Positions 38,381 through 46,799 of a stretch of 64,000 bases of DNA are shown here, one piece after another. The notes under the pieces are model-generated. The model had not been told where the DNA came from. It ran no database searches and saw only the letters and a list, made by a program, of their open reading frames with translations. The position numbers were made by a program, and so were the translations under genes. This DNA is from Lysobacter stagni (GTDB taxonomy: Bacteria; Pseudomonadota; Gammaproteobacteria; Xanthomonadales; Xanthomonadaceae), in the NCBI RefSeq assembly GCF_030053425.1, contig NZ_JASGBI010000001.1, positions 1,000,001-1,064,000 of the forward strand, given 5' to 3'. The first letter of the stretch is position 1; each line of letters begins with the position of its first letter.

Positions 38381-39339
38381 TGCGTCGCACCCTAGCCGTC
38401 GTCGCTCTCGCCCTGGCCGCGTGGTTCGCGCCCGGCAAGGCGTCCGCCGCGATCACCTGCCAGATCGACAACGCCACCGACCTGAGCTTCGGCACGCTGA
38501 CGCTGCCGGTGGGTGCGGCGACGTCCACCCTGACGGTGACGGCTTCGTGCCGTGGTACCGCACAGGCCGATGTCGGCGCCACCGCGCTGGTCTGCGCCGG
38601 CACCAACAACGGCGGCACCCCGCGCGAGATGGACCGCACCGCCACGCCGGTGCGCACGCTGGCGTACGACATCTACACCGACGCGACCTACACGCAGCAG
38701 GCCAACTACACCTACAACGCGTCGACGCTCATCACCATCACCTCGCGCAACACCTGGATCAGCCGCCCGATCACGCTGTACGGCCGGCTGGCGAACACGC
38801 AGCCGGACAACCCGACGCCGGGCAACTACACCGAAGCCATCAGCGCGGTGTGGGGCTACTCGACCGCCAACAATGCCAACTGCGCGACCAACGTCTCGCC
38901 GGGCACGCCGAACTACACCTTCACCTCGCGCGCGACACTGCAGGGCAGCTGCCTGATCGCGGCGCAGAACATGAACTTCGGCACCTACACCTCGCTGGCC
39001 GCCGCGCGCGACGCGCAGGCCAACCTGACGGTGACCTGCACCAACGGCACTGCGTACACGGTGAAGCTGGACGGCGGCAAGTCGGGCAACGTCAACGACC
39101 GCCGCATGTTCCTCAACGGCAGCGGTCCACAGTTCGTCTCCTACAACCTCTACACCACCGCCGCGCGTAACACGATCTGGGGCACCGGCGGTGGCAGCGG
39201 CAGCACGGTCATCGGCACCGGCACCGGCGCCGGCCAGGGCAGTCCGGTCACGATGACGGTCTACGGTCGCGTCCCGGCGGCGGGAACCTTCACCGCCGGC
39301 ACCTACACCGACAGCATCACCGCTACCGTCGAGTACTGA
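38380..39339 (+). CDS. Two-domain tip adhesin of the pilus (CsuE-like)
   Basis: A 319-residue exported protein with a signal peptide (MRRTLAVVALALAAWFAPGKASA) and two SCPU domains in tandem: residues about 25-165, starting ITCQIDNATDLSFGTLTLPV, and about 175-319, with SCLIAAQNMNFGTYTSL and the end TDSITATVEY. The donor-strand-type C-terminal strand and the two-domain organisation match the CsuE tip adhesin of archaic pili, which binds hydrophobic surfaces in Acinetobacter. It overlaps the usher stop (TGATG) and is the last gene of the four-gene operon. No csuB- or csuA-like minor pilins are present. Confidence 0.82.
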   Translation: MRRTLAVVALALAAWFAPGKASAAITCQIDNATDLSFGTLTLPVGAATSTLTVTASCRGTAQADVGATALVCAGTNNGGTPREMDRTATPVRTLAYDIYTDATYTQQANYTYNASTLITITSRNTWISRPITLYGRLANTQPDNPTPGNYTEAISAVWGYSTANNANCATNVSPGTPNYTFTSRATLQGSCLIAAQNMNFGTYTSLAAARDAQANLTVTCTNGTAYTVKLDGGKSGNVNDRRMFLNGSGPQFVSYNLYTTAARNTIWGTGGGSGSTVIGTGTGAGQGSPVTMTVYGRVPAAGTFTAGTYTDSITATVEY

Positions 39340-39370
39340 GCGCCGCCGGCGCCGCGCAAAGACTCGCGCA

Positions 39371-39398
39371 AAGAAAAAGGAGGCGCGGGGGCCTCCTT
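39371..39398 (-). terminator. Bidirectional terminator between the pilus operon and the phosphatase gene
   Basis: AAGGAGGC (39377-39384) and GCCTCCTT (39391-39398) form an 8-bp stem. On the minus strand it is followed by TTTTTCTT (39378-39371), a good intrinsic terminator for leftward transcripts. Rightward, the TT of the stem and TCAAAT give a weaker tail for the pilus operon. Confidence 0.7.
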
Positions 39399-39530
39399 CA
39401 AATCCGGCCAGGGGCCGGAGGACTTCGAGTTGTGGCATGGCTCCGGCTCGCGCCGGACGGAGGGCAGACTACCTGCCCGCCAAACCTGATGCAACACCTC
39501 AAGATATCGCATCTAACCTGTTGATTTTAC
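39371..39530 (-). ncRNA. Candidate hairpin-rich small RNA or 3'-UTR RNA
   Basis: On the minus strand, four hairpins follow each other: GGGCAG/CTGCCC (39478-39462), TCCGGC-GCGA-GCCGGA with a GNRA tetraloop (39457-39442), TCCGGCC/GGCCGGA (39419-39403) and the terminator at 39398-39371. An AT-rich island with TAAAAT (39530-39525) lies 50 bp before the first hairpin. The RNA would start just after the phosphatase stop codon, so it may be an independent RNA or the processed 3' UTR of that gene. No coding frame with a ribosome site is apparent. Confidence 0.4.
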
Positions 39531-39551
39531 GTGACCGGTTGAGCCGTCCGA

Positions 39552-40460
39552 TCACTGGGCCACGTTCAGCGCGTCGCGCTTGGCCTGGCGACGGGCCTCG
39601 CGGGGCTGGCTCCAGTCGTTGTTGAACACCGCCGGCTCCCAGCTGCCGTAGGTCGGATTGGGCAGCATCCACCAGCGCTCGCCGAACCAGTCGCCGTACT
39701 GCTCCAGCAACTGCGCGCGACCCTCGCGCGTGTTGGCGGTGATCTGCACGAAGTCGCCGAGCTGGTCGCCGAACTGCATCAGCACGCGGTACTGCTGGCC
39801 GGCCAGGCGACGGCGGCAGTTCTTCTCGCTGCCGTTCTGCTCGCAGCCCTCGACCACCGTGCCCAGGCCCAGGAACACGCTGTCGTCCTTCACCGGCATG
39901 CCGACCGCCTTGAGGTTGGCGATGGTGGCGTCCTTCAGGTGCACGGCGCGGTTGGACAGGTACAGGATGGTCACGCCCTTCGCCGCTGCGGCCTTGGCGA
40001 AATCGACCACGCCCGGCACGGCCTTGGCGTTCTTCTCGGCGACCCAGGCGTCCCAGGTGACTTCGTCGTATTCCTTGCCATCGCGCACCAGGCGGGCCTG
40101 GTAAGGCGAGTTGTCCAGCACCGTTTCGTCCACGTCCATGACCACCGCCGGCGGCAGGCCCGTGGCCGCGTTGCCGCGCTCATCGGTCACCAGTGCGTCC
40201 CAGTGCTTCTGCTTGAGCGCGGTGTCGAGCTTGTCCGCGGCGGCGCGGTAGACCGTCGTGGTCGCGGCCGGGTACTCGGCGGCCGTCTGCATCCACAGCA
40301 CGGCATTGAGGTTGTCGTCGGCCTGGACGACGGCCTTCGGCGCGGTGGTCGCGGCAGTGGCCGGCGCGGGCGACGGGGTCGGTTCGGTGTCGCTGCGCTT
40401 GCACGCGGTCAGAGCGAGCGCGCAGGCGAGAAGGGAAAGCGGAAGGACGCGAGGCTGCAT
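39552..40460 (-). CDS. 5'-nucleotidase/acid phosphatase, lipoprotein e(P4) family
   Basis: A 302-residue surface-exposed lipoprotein of the class C acid phosphatase/e(P4) family, a HAD-superfamily enzyme that dephosphorylates NMN and 5'-nucleotides. The signal MQPRVLPLSLLACALALTAC has a lipobox. The HAD nucleophile motif is VMDVDETVLDNSPY (about residues 108-121; DxDET), with ILYLSNRAVHLKD (motif II, about 166) and later DQLGDFVQIT (motif IV-type DxxxD, about 229). Length is in the family range (274-300). In Haemophilus it supplies NAD precursors and haem handling; a phosphate- or nucleotide-salvage role is expected here. Its transcript runs towards the terminator at 39371-39398. Confidence 0.9.
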   Translation of the reverse strand: MQPRVLPLSLLACALALTACKRSDTEPTPSPAPATAATTAPKAVVQADDNLNAVLWMQTAAEYPAATTTVYRAAADKLDTALKQKHWDALVTDERGNAATGLPPAVVMDVDETVLDNSPYQARLVRDGKEYDEVTWDAWVAEKNAKAVPGVVDFAKAAAAKGVTILYLSNRAVHLKDATIANLKAVGMPVKDDSVFLGLGTVVEGCEQNGSEKNCRRRLAGQQYRVLMQFGDQLGDFVQITANTREGRAQLLEQYGDWFGERWWMLPNPTYGSWEPAVFNNDWSQPREARRQAKRDALNVAQ

Positions 40461-40553
40461 GGCACGGGACAGTGGCCGGATCGGGGCGCGAGTGTAGCCC
40501 GAGGTCGGCGTCGGTGTTGTGTCCGTGCCTGCCGGCATTGGCCTGGCGCAGGA

Positions 40554-40577
40554 ACGGGGCCGGCTTGCCGGCCCCGT
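40554..40577 (-). terminator. 11-bp G+C hairpin after the OMP gene
   Basis: ACGGGGCCGGC (40554-40564) and GCCGGCCCCGT (40567-40577) pair over a two-base spacer, just beyond the OMP stop on the minus strand. The downstream tail is T-poor (TCC), so it is a weak intrinsic terminator or a stabilising 3' hairpin. Confidence 0.45.
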
Positions 40578-40590
40578 CGTCCAGCGTGGA

Positions 40591-41244
40591 TCAGAAGCGC
40601 AGTTCCAGACCGAGCGTGGTGGTGTTCGCTGTGCTCGAGTCGTCTTCCAGCTCGCCGTTCTCGTCCATTGGCGAGTAGGCGTAGCCGTTGAACATCACGT
40701 TGACGTTGAAGTTCGGCGTGACGTCCACGCCAATGCCCGCGCCGAAGTAGGCGCCACCGCCGTCCTCGCTCTCGGACACGCTCTCGCTGCCGTTGAACTG
40801 GCTGAGGAACGGGTCGTTGTACGTAAAGCGATAGCTGGCGTTGAGGTTCTGTTCGTAAGCCATGTAGCCGGCGCGGCCGATGGCGAACCAGCGGCTGTTG
40901 GGGCCGAAGCTGAAGCGAGCGTTGGCGCCGAGATGCGCGTAACGGACATCGAAGCCGACCCGGGCCTCTTCCGAGTAGACATCACCGGAATAGGAAAAGC
41001 CCTCGCTGATCTCGTCGACCTTGCCGCCACCGGCCTCCAGGCCGATCTGCACGATCGAACCGGCCTGCCAGCGATAGCCCAGGCTGAGCGCACTGGTGTT
41101 GGCCTTGTCTTCCGACAGACCGCTGTCCTCGTACGTCGCCTGGCCGGCCTGGCCAGCGACAAAGAAGTTTCCGTTGGCCTGCGCAGCAGGCGCAGCCACG
41201 CCGCACGCGATGGCGAGCAGCGCCATGCATCCATTCTTGGACAT
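40591..41244 (-). CDS. Outer-membrane beta-barrel protein
   Basis: A 217-residue outer-membrane protein with signal peptide MSKNGCMALLAIACGVAAPAAQA and alternating amphipathic strands: NGNFFVAGQAGQATYED (about residues 24-40), SLGYRWQAGSIVQIGLEAGG (about 53-72), VGFDVRYAHLGANARFSFG and a final NTTTLGLELRF with a terminal Phe, the BamA-recognised signature. An OmpA/Ail-like eight-stranded barrel is likely. It has no periplasmic peptidoglycan-binding domain. Specific role unknown. Confidence 0.82.
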   Translation of the reverse strand: MSKNGCMALLAIACGVAAPAAQANGNFFVAGQAGQATYEDSGLSEDKANTSALSLGYRWQAGSIVQIGLEAGGGKVDEISEGFSYSGDVYSEEARVGFDVRYAHLGANARFSFGPNSRWFAIGRAGYMAYEQNLNASYRFTYNDPFLSQFNGSESVSESEDGGGAYFGAGIGVDVTPNFNVNVMFNGYAYSPMDENGELEDDSSTANTTTLGLELRF

Positions 41245-41295
41245 GTATTCCCCGTAATGCTTGATGTGATGGACGGACGCCATTGCGGCATCCGA

Positions 41296-41313
41296 GGGCC
41301 CTCCCCAGGGCCC
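41296..41313. terminator. GGGCCC hairpin after the GNAT gene
   Basis: GGGCCC (41296-41301), TCCCCA loop, GGGCCC (41308-41313). It sits between the GNAT stop and the OMP start and could end the rep-gloA2-GNAT transcript or be part of the OMP leader. The stem is short and lacks a T tract. Confidence 0.35.
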
Positions 41314-41357
41314 GCCATACTTTAGCGGCATTCCGGGCCCGACGTCCGCAGCGCCTG

Positions 41358-41849
41358 TCAGGCCGATGCCACCTGCAGCGACACCTGTTTGCGCCCGTCG
41401 GCGACCCATTGCGTGCCGACCTCGCGGAAACCGAAGCCCGCGTGGAAGCGTCGCGAGGCTTCGTTGGGCGGCACGGTGTAGAACTCGCACGTCACCGCTT
41501 CCACGGCCTGCGCGCGTGCGAAGTCGAACAGGTCGCGATACAACCGCGGGCCGAGCTTGCGCCCCTGGTGCGAGGACGCCACGACCACGCGATCCACGTA
41601 AAGGAAACGCGGATAGCGCGCCGCGAACCAGCGGTAGTTGGGGCTGTCGTAGTCCACGCCCTCGCGGAAGGCGAGCAGGAACGCGACCACCTCATCGCCC
41701 TCGCACACGACGCGGTGGTACGCCGCCATCGTGTCGAGCTGGCGCAGGCGTGCGGCGTCCACCGGGCTCAGCATCTCCTCGGATTCGAGGTTGAGCGCGA
41801 GGATGCGCGGATGGTCGGTGTCCTGCGCGTCGCGAATGGCGAACGTCAT
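41358..41849 (-). CDS. GNAT-family N-acetyltransferase
   Basis: A 163-residue acetyltransferase. The core acetyl-CoA-binding motif A is RVVVASSHQGRKLGPRLYRDLFDFAR (about residues 87-112; pyrophosphate-binding QGRKLG) and the late GFREVGTQWVADGRKQVSLQV strand completes the fold. The acceptor is unknown. The ATG at 41849 overlaps the stop of the VOC gene by four bases (ATGA), so the genes are co-translated. Confidence 0.88.
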   Translation of the reverse strand: MTFAIRDAQDTDHPRILALNLESEEMLSPVDAARLRQLDTMAAYHRVVCEGDEVVAFLLAFREGVDYDSPNYRWFAARYPRFLYVDRVVVASSHQGRKLGPRLYRDLFDFARAQAVEAVTCEFYTVPPNEASRRFHAGFGFREVGTQWVADGRKQVSLQVASA

Positions 41850-42235
41850 GGCGCCTCGTACAGTTCGATCGGCAAATCGTCCGGATCGGCGAGGAAAGTG
41901 AAACGGCGCCCGGTGTACTCGTCGATGCGGATGGGCTCCACCGCGACGCCGAGCGCGACGAGCTCTTCCGCCGACGCCGCAACGTCGCTGACCTCGAATG
42001 CCAGGTGCCGCAGACCGCAGGCCTCCGGATACGACGGACGCGGCGGCGGCGACGGGAACGAGAACAGCTCCAGCTGCGTGCCGTCGGGCAGGGCGAGATC
42101 GAGCTTCCACGAATCGCGCGCATCGCGGTACACCTCGGCGAGAACGCGCAGCCCAAGCACCTGCGTATAGAAGCGTTTGGAACGCGCGTAGTCGGACGCG
42201 ATGATCGCGACGTGGTGGATGCGTTGGAGGTTCAT
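41846..42235 (-). CDS. gloA2: YaeR/GloA2-like VOC metalloenzyme
   Basis: A 129-residue vicinal-oxygen-chelate protein very like the GloA2/YaeR family. The start LQRIHHVAIIASDYARSKRFY, with EVYRDARDSWKLDLAL (about residues 34-49), ELFSFPSPPPRPSYPEACG (about 56-74), LRHLAFEVSD and RRFTFLADPDDLPIELYE (about 109-126), matches YaeR across its length. His and Glu metal ligands are present. The substrate is unproven; glyoxalase-like lactoylglutathione lyase is the name often attached. It lies 85 bp after rep on the minus strand. Confidence 0.85.
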   Translation of the reverse strand: MNLQRIHHVAIIASDYARSKRFYTQVLGLRVLAEVYRDARDSWKLDLALPDGTQLELFSFPSPPPRPSYPEACGLRHLAFEVSDVAASAEELVALGVAVEPIRIDEYTGRRFTFLADPDDLPIELYEAP

Positions 42236-42320
42236 GGTCGCGATTGTCCTCGCAATGGATCGCGAATGTCGTCGTCCCGGCCATCGCGGAACGGTCGCCG
42301 TCGCGCGGCGACCGCCCCGA

Positions 42321-44300
42321 TCACTCGCCGAGCAACGCCTTGATTGCCGCAAACCCCGCGGCGGCGCGCTCCTGCTTGCGCGCGGCATCGGCGACGGGGT
42401 CGGAGCCGTCGCGCTGGATCTCGGCGCCGGGCAGTTCGTCGAAGAAACGGCTGGGTTGCAGGCGCAGCTTGTCGCCCCACTTCTGTGCCTCGCGCGAGTG
42501 CGACAGCCACAACTGTTCCTTTGCGCGCGTGATGCCGACGTAGAGCAGGCGGCGCTCTTCTTCCAGTGAGCCTTCCTCCAGCGCCATCTCGTGCGGCAGC
42601 GTGCCGTCCTCCATGCCGACGATGAAGACGTAGCGGAACTCCAGACCCTTGGCCGCATGCAGCGACATCAGGCGCACCTGGTTGCCGGCATCGCCCTTGT
42701 CGGCGTGTGAAAGCAGGGCAAGCTGCGCGGCCAGTTCGCCCGGGCCGGAGCCCTTGCCGCCATCGAACCAGTCGGACAGTTCCTCCAGGTTCTCCTTGCG
42801 TCGCTTGAAGCTCGCCTCGTCCTTGCACTGCGCGCGGATCGCGGCGAGCAGGCCGCTCTTGTCGGCCAGCACGCGCACCAGTTCCGCCGGGCTGATCTTG
42901 AACGCTTCGCTGCGCAGGTGGCGCACGATGTTGACGAAGCCATCCATCGCGTTCGCCGCACGCGGCTGCAACTGCTTGAGCACGCCGATCTGCTCGGCCG
43001 CGCGCGACATCGGCATGTGCATGTGCTGCGCCATTTCGGCCAGCTTCGACAGCGTGGTCGCACCGATCTCGCGCTTGGGCGACTGCACCGCGCGCAGGAA
43101 GGCTGCGTCATCGTCGGGATTGGCGATCAGGCGCAGCCACGACAGCGCGTCCTTCACTTCGCCGCGCTCCAGGAACGCGGTGCCGCCGCTGAGGTGGTAG
43201 GGCACCCGCAGCAGCTGCAGCGCCTTCTCCAGCGCACGGCTCTGGTGGTTGCCCCGGAACAGGATGCAGAAATCGCTCCACGGCGCGGTCTTGGCGGCCG
43301 CGAGGAAGTGGATCTCCGCGGCAACTTTCTCCGCCTCGTGCGCACCGTCGCGGCATTCCCACACGCGGATGCGCTCGCCGTCGGCCTGGTCGCTCCACAG
43401 CGTCTTGGGGTGCTCGTGCGGGTTGTGCGCGATCAACGCATTGGCCGTGCGCAGCACGCGGTTGGAGCAGCGGTAGTTCTGCTCGAGCTTGATGATCTTG
43501 AGCTGCGGGTAATCCTTGCCCAGCTGGAACAGGTTGTCCGGATTCGCGCCGCGCCAGGCGTAGATGGACTGGTCGTCGTCGCCCACGCAGGTGAACAGGC
43601 CCTTCTCGCCGGCCAGCGCCATCAACAGGCGGTACTGCGCGTCGTTGGTGTCCTGGCACTCGTCCACCAGCAGGTAGCCGATGCGTTCGCGCCAGGCCAG
43701 GCGCACGGTCTCGTCGGACTCGAGAATCTGCACGGGCAGGCGGATCAGGTCGTCGAAGTCCACCGCGTTGAACGTGGACAGTCGCGCCTGGTAGCGCTGG
43801 TACATCAGCGCCGCTTCCATCTCGCGCGGGCTCTTCGACACGGCCAGCGCCTCTTCCGGCGACAACCCTGCGTTCTTCGCGCGCGAGATGAGGTTGCGCA
43901 TGTCGTCGATGGCGTCGGGCTTGCTGCCCGGCGGCATCAGGTCCTTGATCTGCGCGTTGCTGTCGTCGCTGTCGAACACCGAGAAGCCGCGACGCAGACC
44001 GGCCTTGGCGTGGTCGATCTGCAGGAACTTCAGGCCCAATGCGTGGAAGGTGCAGACGGTGAGGCCTTCGGCCGCGTCGCCCTTGATGCGCTTGGCCACG
44101 CGCTCCTTCATTTCCTTCGCCGATTTGTTGGTGAAGGTGATGGCCGCGATGCGCTTGGCCGGCATGCGGCCGGAGGAGATCAGGTGCGCGATCTTCTCCA
44201 CGATCACGCGCGTCTTGCCGCTGCCCGCACCGGCGAGCACGAGCAGGGGGCCCTCGGTGTGGAGGACGGCGGCGCGTTGGGGAGGATTGAGACCGTGCAT
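42321..44300 (-). CDS. rep: ATP-dependent DNA helicase Rep
   Basis: A 659-residue superfamily 1A 3'-5' DNA helicase that helps the replisome pass protein blocks. Walker A is LAGAGSGKTRVI (about residues 22-33); motif II is LLVDECQDTNDAQY (about 206); QSIYAWRGA is motif III (about 244), VRLMSLHAAKGLEF (about 543) is motif V and VGITRAKEQLWLS (motif VI, about 595) closes the set. Close to the size of E. coli Rep (673) and shorter than UvrD (720), and the KLEQNYRCSNRVL (about 271) Rep/UvrD signature is present. It is followed on the strand by the gloA2-like and GNAT genes. Confidence 0.95.
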   Translation of the reverse strand: MHGLNPPQRAAVLHTEGPLLVLAGAGSGKTRVIVEKIAHLISSGRMPAKRIAAITFTNKSAKEMKERVAKRIKGDAAEGLTVCTFHALGLKFLQIDHAKAGLRRGFSVFDSDDSNAQIKDLMPPGSKPDAIDDMRNLISRAKNAGLSPEEALAVSKSPREMEAALMYQRYQARLSTFNAVDFDDLIRLPVQILESDETVRLAWRERIGYLLVDECQDTNDAQYRLLMALAGEKGLFTCVGDDDQSIYAWRGANPDNLFQLGKDYPQLKIIKLEQNYRCSNRVLRTANALIAHNPHEHPKTLWSDQADGERIRVWECRDGAHEAEKVAAEIHFLAAAKTAPWSDFCILFRGNHQSRALEKALQLLRVPYHLSGGTAFLERGEVKDALSWLRLIANPDDDAAFLRAVQSPKREIGATTLSKLAEMAQHMHMPMSRAAEQIGVLKQLQPRAANAMDGFVNIVRHLRSEAFKISPAELVRVLADKSGLLAAIRAQCKDEASFKRRKENLEELSDWFDGGKGSGPGELAAQLALLSHADKGDAGNQVRLMSLHAAKGLEFRYVFIVGMEDGTLPHEMALEEGSLEEERRLLYVGITRAKEQLWLSHSREAQKWGDKLRLQPSRFFDELPGAEIQRDGSDPVADAARKQERAAAGFAAIKALLGE

Positions 44301-44446
44301 GAACCGGGTTTACTGCCGCGGAGGCGGCGGCGTATTGTGCCGTAACCGCGGCGGCGGACCAGCGCGACGGTCACAATCGCCTGCTTTCGGTCGCCCCGGC
44401 GCGGCCGAGGGGCCACTAAGCCCGCGATCGACATCCAGGAGACGGC

Positions 44447-45184
44447 ATGGAACTGCTCGCCACGGTGCTCTTCGCTGCCGCATTGTCCGCCGGGGATGGC
44501 GCCGTCGAGCCCACGCCCGACGCGCGCGCGGCCGTCGTGGCCGATACCGACCGCATGAATGCGCACACCTTCGACGTGCGCGCACGCTTCGCCAACGCCC
44601 TGCCCAACGAGCGCCACCGCCTCTACGGCGCCGACTACGCCGCGAAGGGCGACTGGGGCGATGCCCTGAAACAGTTCCGCCTGGCCGCGCGTTACGCGGA
44701 CAAGTACTCGCAGCACCGCATCAGCCTGATGTACTGGCACGGCGTGGGCGTGCCGCGCGATCCCGCACTGGCCTATGCGTGGGCCGATCTGGCAGCCGAG
44801 CGCCTGTATCCCACCTTCGCGATCCTGCGCGAGAAGATGTGGGCCGAGCTGTCCGACGCCGAGCGCGAACGCGCGCTGCAGGAAGGCGCGACGCTGTACG
44901 CGCAGTACGGCGACAAGGTGGCCAAACCCCGGCTGGAGAAGGCGATGCTGCGTGCCAAGGGGCGCATCACCGGCAGCCGCGTGGGCAATGTCGACGGCCG
45001 CCTCATCGTCATGGCCAACCCGTCCGGCCTCAACGCCTACGACGGAGCCGGCTCGGTCGATCTGGCCCCGATGTACGACGAATGGCGCCTCAACCCCAAG
45101 CGTTACTGGGCGGCGGAAGACGCCATCTGGAAGCATGGCAACGTGGAAGTCGGGCCGACCACGAAGGCCAATCCGGACGACTGA
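44447..45184 (+). CDS. Sel1-like / tetratricopeptide protein
   Basis: A 245-residue protein of unknown function with a likely N-terminal signal or short hydrophobic segment (MELLATVLFAAALSAGDGAV). Residues about 63-115 contain a Sel1-like pair of helices: YGADYAAKGDWGDALKQFRLAA then HRISLMYWHGVGVPRDPALAYAW, with the VGVPRDPALAYAW stretch being the Sel1 consensus. The rest is helical or without clear signature. The start has AGGAG five bases upstream. It is divergent from rep. Confidence 0.8.
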   Translation: MELLATVLFAAALSAGDGAVEPTPDARAAVVADTDRMNAHTFDVRARFANALPNERHRLYGADYAAKGDWGDALKQFRLAARYADKYSQHRISLMYWHGVGVPRDPALAYAWADLAAERLYPTFAILREKMWAELSDAERERALQEGATLYAQYGDKVAKPRLEKAMLRAKGRITGSRVGNVDGRLIVMANPSGLNAYDGAGSVDLAPMYDEWRLNPKRYWAAEDAIWKHGNVEVGPTTKANPDD

Positions 45185-45259
45185 GCCGTTGCAGTGGGGC
45201 GCGGCGGAGCCCGTGGCCGCGGTTAGACTTCGGCCTCGACTCCTCATGATGAATCCGCC

Positions 45260-46147
45260 ATGCGCCTGGGCCTGGCCGCCAACCGCCTGCACCACCTGAG
45301 CGAAGACGCCGCACTGTTCCGTTGGCTGCGCATCTGCGAGCCGGCCATCCGCGAACTGGGCCTGGAACTGCACACCGTCGGCCGCACCTTCGACGCGATC
45401 GTCGCCGGCGGCATGCTGGCGGGCTACACGGGGCTGCGCCGCTACCCGTACGGGCGCGAAGGCGGCCTGATGAAGCTGGTGGCCGAAGTCGTCGGCCTGG
45501 GCAGCCCCGAGCGCACGCTGGACGGCGCGATCTACCTGATCGACCCGGTCGACCCGTCGTCCGTGTTTCCCGAAGCGGTGGCGCTCAAGCGCCAGTGCGT
45601 GATCCACGGCAAGCCGTTCATTTCCACCGTGGCCTCGGCGCGCGACTGGATCGAAGTGGAGCGCATCCACGCGGGGCTGGCGCCGGACCCGGGCGCCGAC
45701 AACCTGCACCAGTTCGAACGCCAGACGCTGGCGATGATCGCGCACGACGCGATGAAGCCGCAGATGCTGGCCTATGCGTCCGAGCACTTCGACCTGCTGT
45801 CGCGCTTCTCGCGCCGCGTGGCCACCGGCACCACCGGCCAGCGCCTCAACGAACTGGCCTGGAGCCGCGGCTGGCCGCAGGGGCAGGCCTGGGTGCAGCG
45901 CTTCGAGAGCGGCCCCATGGGCGGCGATGCGCAGATCGCGGATCTCGTGCTGGAACGCCAGTGCCAGCGCGCCATCTTCTTCGAGGACCCGCACGTCGCG
46001 CGCCAGCACGAGGCCGACATCCAGTTGCTGGAGCGCGCCGTCACCACCGTGACCTTCGACGCGGCCTGCATCGCCTCGCCGGCGATGGCGCAGCGTTGGG
46101 CGTCGGCGGCGAAACTGCGCGCGGCGCATGCGCAAACCACGGCCTGA
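45260..46147 (+). CDS. mgsA: Methylglyoxal synthase with a duplicated N-terminal MGS-like half
   Basis: A 295-residue protein, nearly twice the length of E. coli MgsA (152). The C-terminal half (about 155-270) is MGS: LAMIAHDAMKPQML, RVATGTTGQRLN (phosphate-binding, 187-198), SGPMGGDAQIADL (Asp223 aligns with catalytic Asp71), FFEDPHVARQHEADI (His250 and Asp253 align with His98 and Asp101). All key residues are kept, so it should turn dihydroxyacetone phosphate into methylglyoxal. The N-terminal half repeats the pattern (TVGRTFDAI, AIYLIDPVDPSSVFPEAVAL, HGKPFISTVASARDW) with the catalytic residues lost. The start is the ATG at 45260. It sits before tdk. Confidence 0.85.
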   Translation: MRLGLAANRLHHLSEDAALFRWLRICEPAIRELGLELHTVGRTFDAIVAGGMLAGYTGLRRYPYGREGGLMKLVAEVVGLGSPERTLDGAIYLIDPVDPSSVFPEAVALKRQCVIHGKPFISTVASARDWIEVERIHAGLAPDPGADNLHQFERQTLAMIAHDAMKPQMLAYASEHFDLLSRFSRRVATGTTGQRLNELAWSRGWPQGQAWVQRFESGPMGGDAQIADLVLERQCQRAIFFEDPHVARQHEADIQLLERAVTTVTFDAACIASPAMAQRWASAAKLRAAHAQTTA

Positions 46148-46175
46148 GCCAGGACCAACCGATTAAACTGAGCGC

Positions 46176-46799
46176 ATGGCAAAGCTCTATTTCTATTATT
46201 CGGCGATGAACGCCGGCAAGACCACGACGCTGCTGCAGTCGGCGCACAACTACCGCGAGCGCGGGATGCGCGTGGCCATCCTGACCCCGCGCCTGGACAA
46301 CCGCGCCGGCAGCGGCACGGTGGCCTCGCGCATCGGTCTGCGCGCGGACGGCATCGCGTTCGAACGCGACGACGACCTGGAAGCGCTGGTCAAGCGCGAC
46401 ATCGTGTTCAACGGCACGCTCAACTGCGTGCTGGTCGACGAGGCGCAGTTCCTGACCCGCTCGCAGGTATGGCAGCTGTCGGAAATCGTGGATGCCTTGC
46501 GCATCCCGGTGCTGTGCTACGGCCTGCGCACCGACTTCCGCGGCGAACTGTTCGAGGGCAGCCAGTACCTGCTGGCGTGGGCGGACGAGCTCAGCGAGAT
46601 CAAGACCATCTGCCATACCGGCAAGAAGGCGACGATGGTGGTGCGCGTGGACGAACAGGGCCGCGCGGTGCGCGAGGGGCCGCAGGTGGAGATCGGCGGC
46701 AACGATCGTTACGTGTCGGTTTCGCGGGCCGAATACAAGAAGGTCATGCGCGGCGAGGGGACGATCGAGCCGTTGCAGCCGCCGCTGCCGCTGGGGTGA
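46176..46799 (+). CDS. tdk: Thymidine kinase without the structural zinc cysteines
   Basis: A 207-residue type II thymidine kinase that phosphorylates thymidine in salvage. P-loop [16 protein letters not shown] (about residues 6-21), Walker B-like VLVDEAQFL (about 88-96) and the lasso region [18 protein letters not shown] (about 170-187) mark the family. The zinc-binding sites that normally read CxxC and CxxH/C appear as CHTG (about 147-150) and SRAE (about 184-187), so three of four ligands are gone. The rest of the enzyme looks intact, including the catalytic Glu in DEAQ. Its 3' end leads into a large repeat region. Confidence 0.95.
   Translation: MAKLYFYYSAMNAGKTTTLLQSAHNYRERGMRVAILTPRLDNRAGSGTVASRIGLRADGIAFERDDDLEALVKRDIVFNGTLNCVLVDEAQFLTRSQVWQLSEIVDALRIPVLCYGLRTDFRGELFEGSQYLLAWADELSEIKTICHTGKKATMVVRVDEQGRAVREGPQVEIGGNDRYVSVSRAEYKKVMRGEGTIEPLQPPLPLG

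Noticed and set aside
39433..39447. TGGCATGGCTCCGGC as a third sigma-54 promoter
   Set aside because: The -24 box has T for C and the -12 box is CGGC; it points into a convergent gap without a plus-strand gene.
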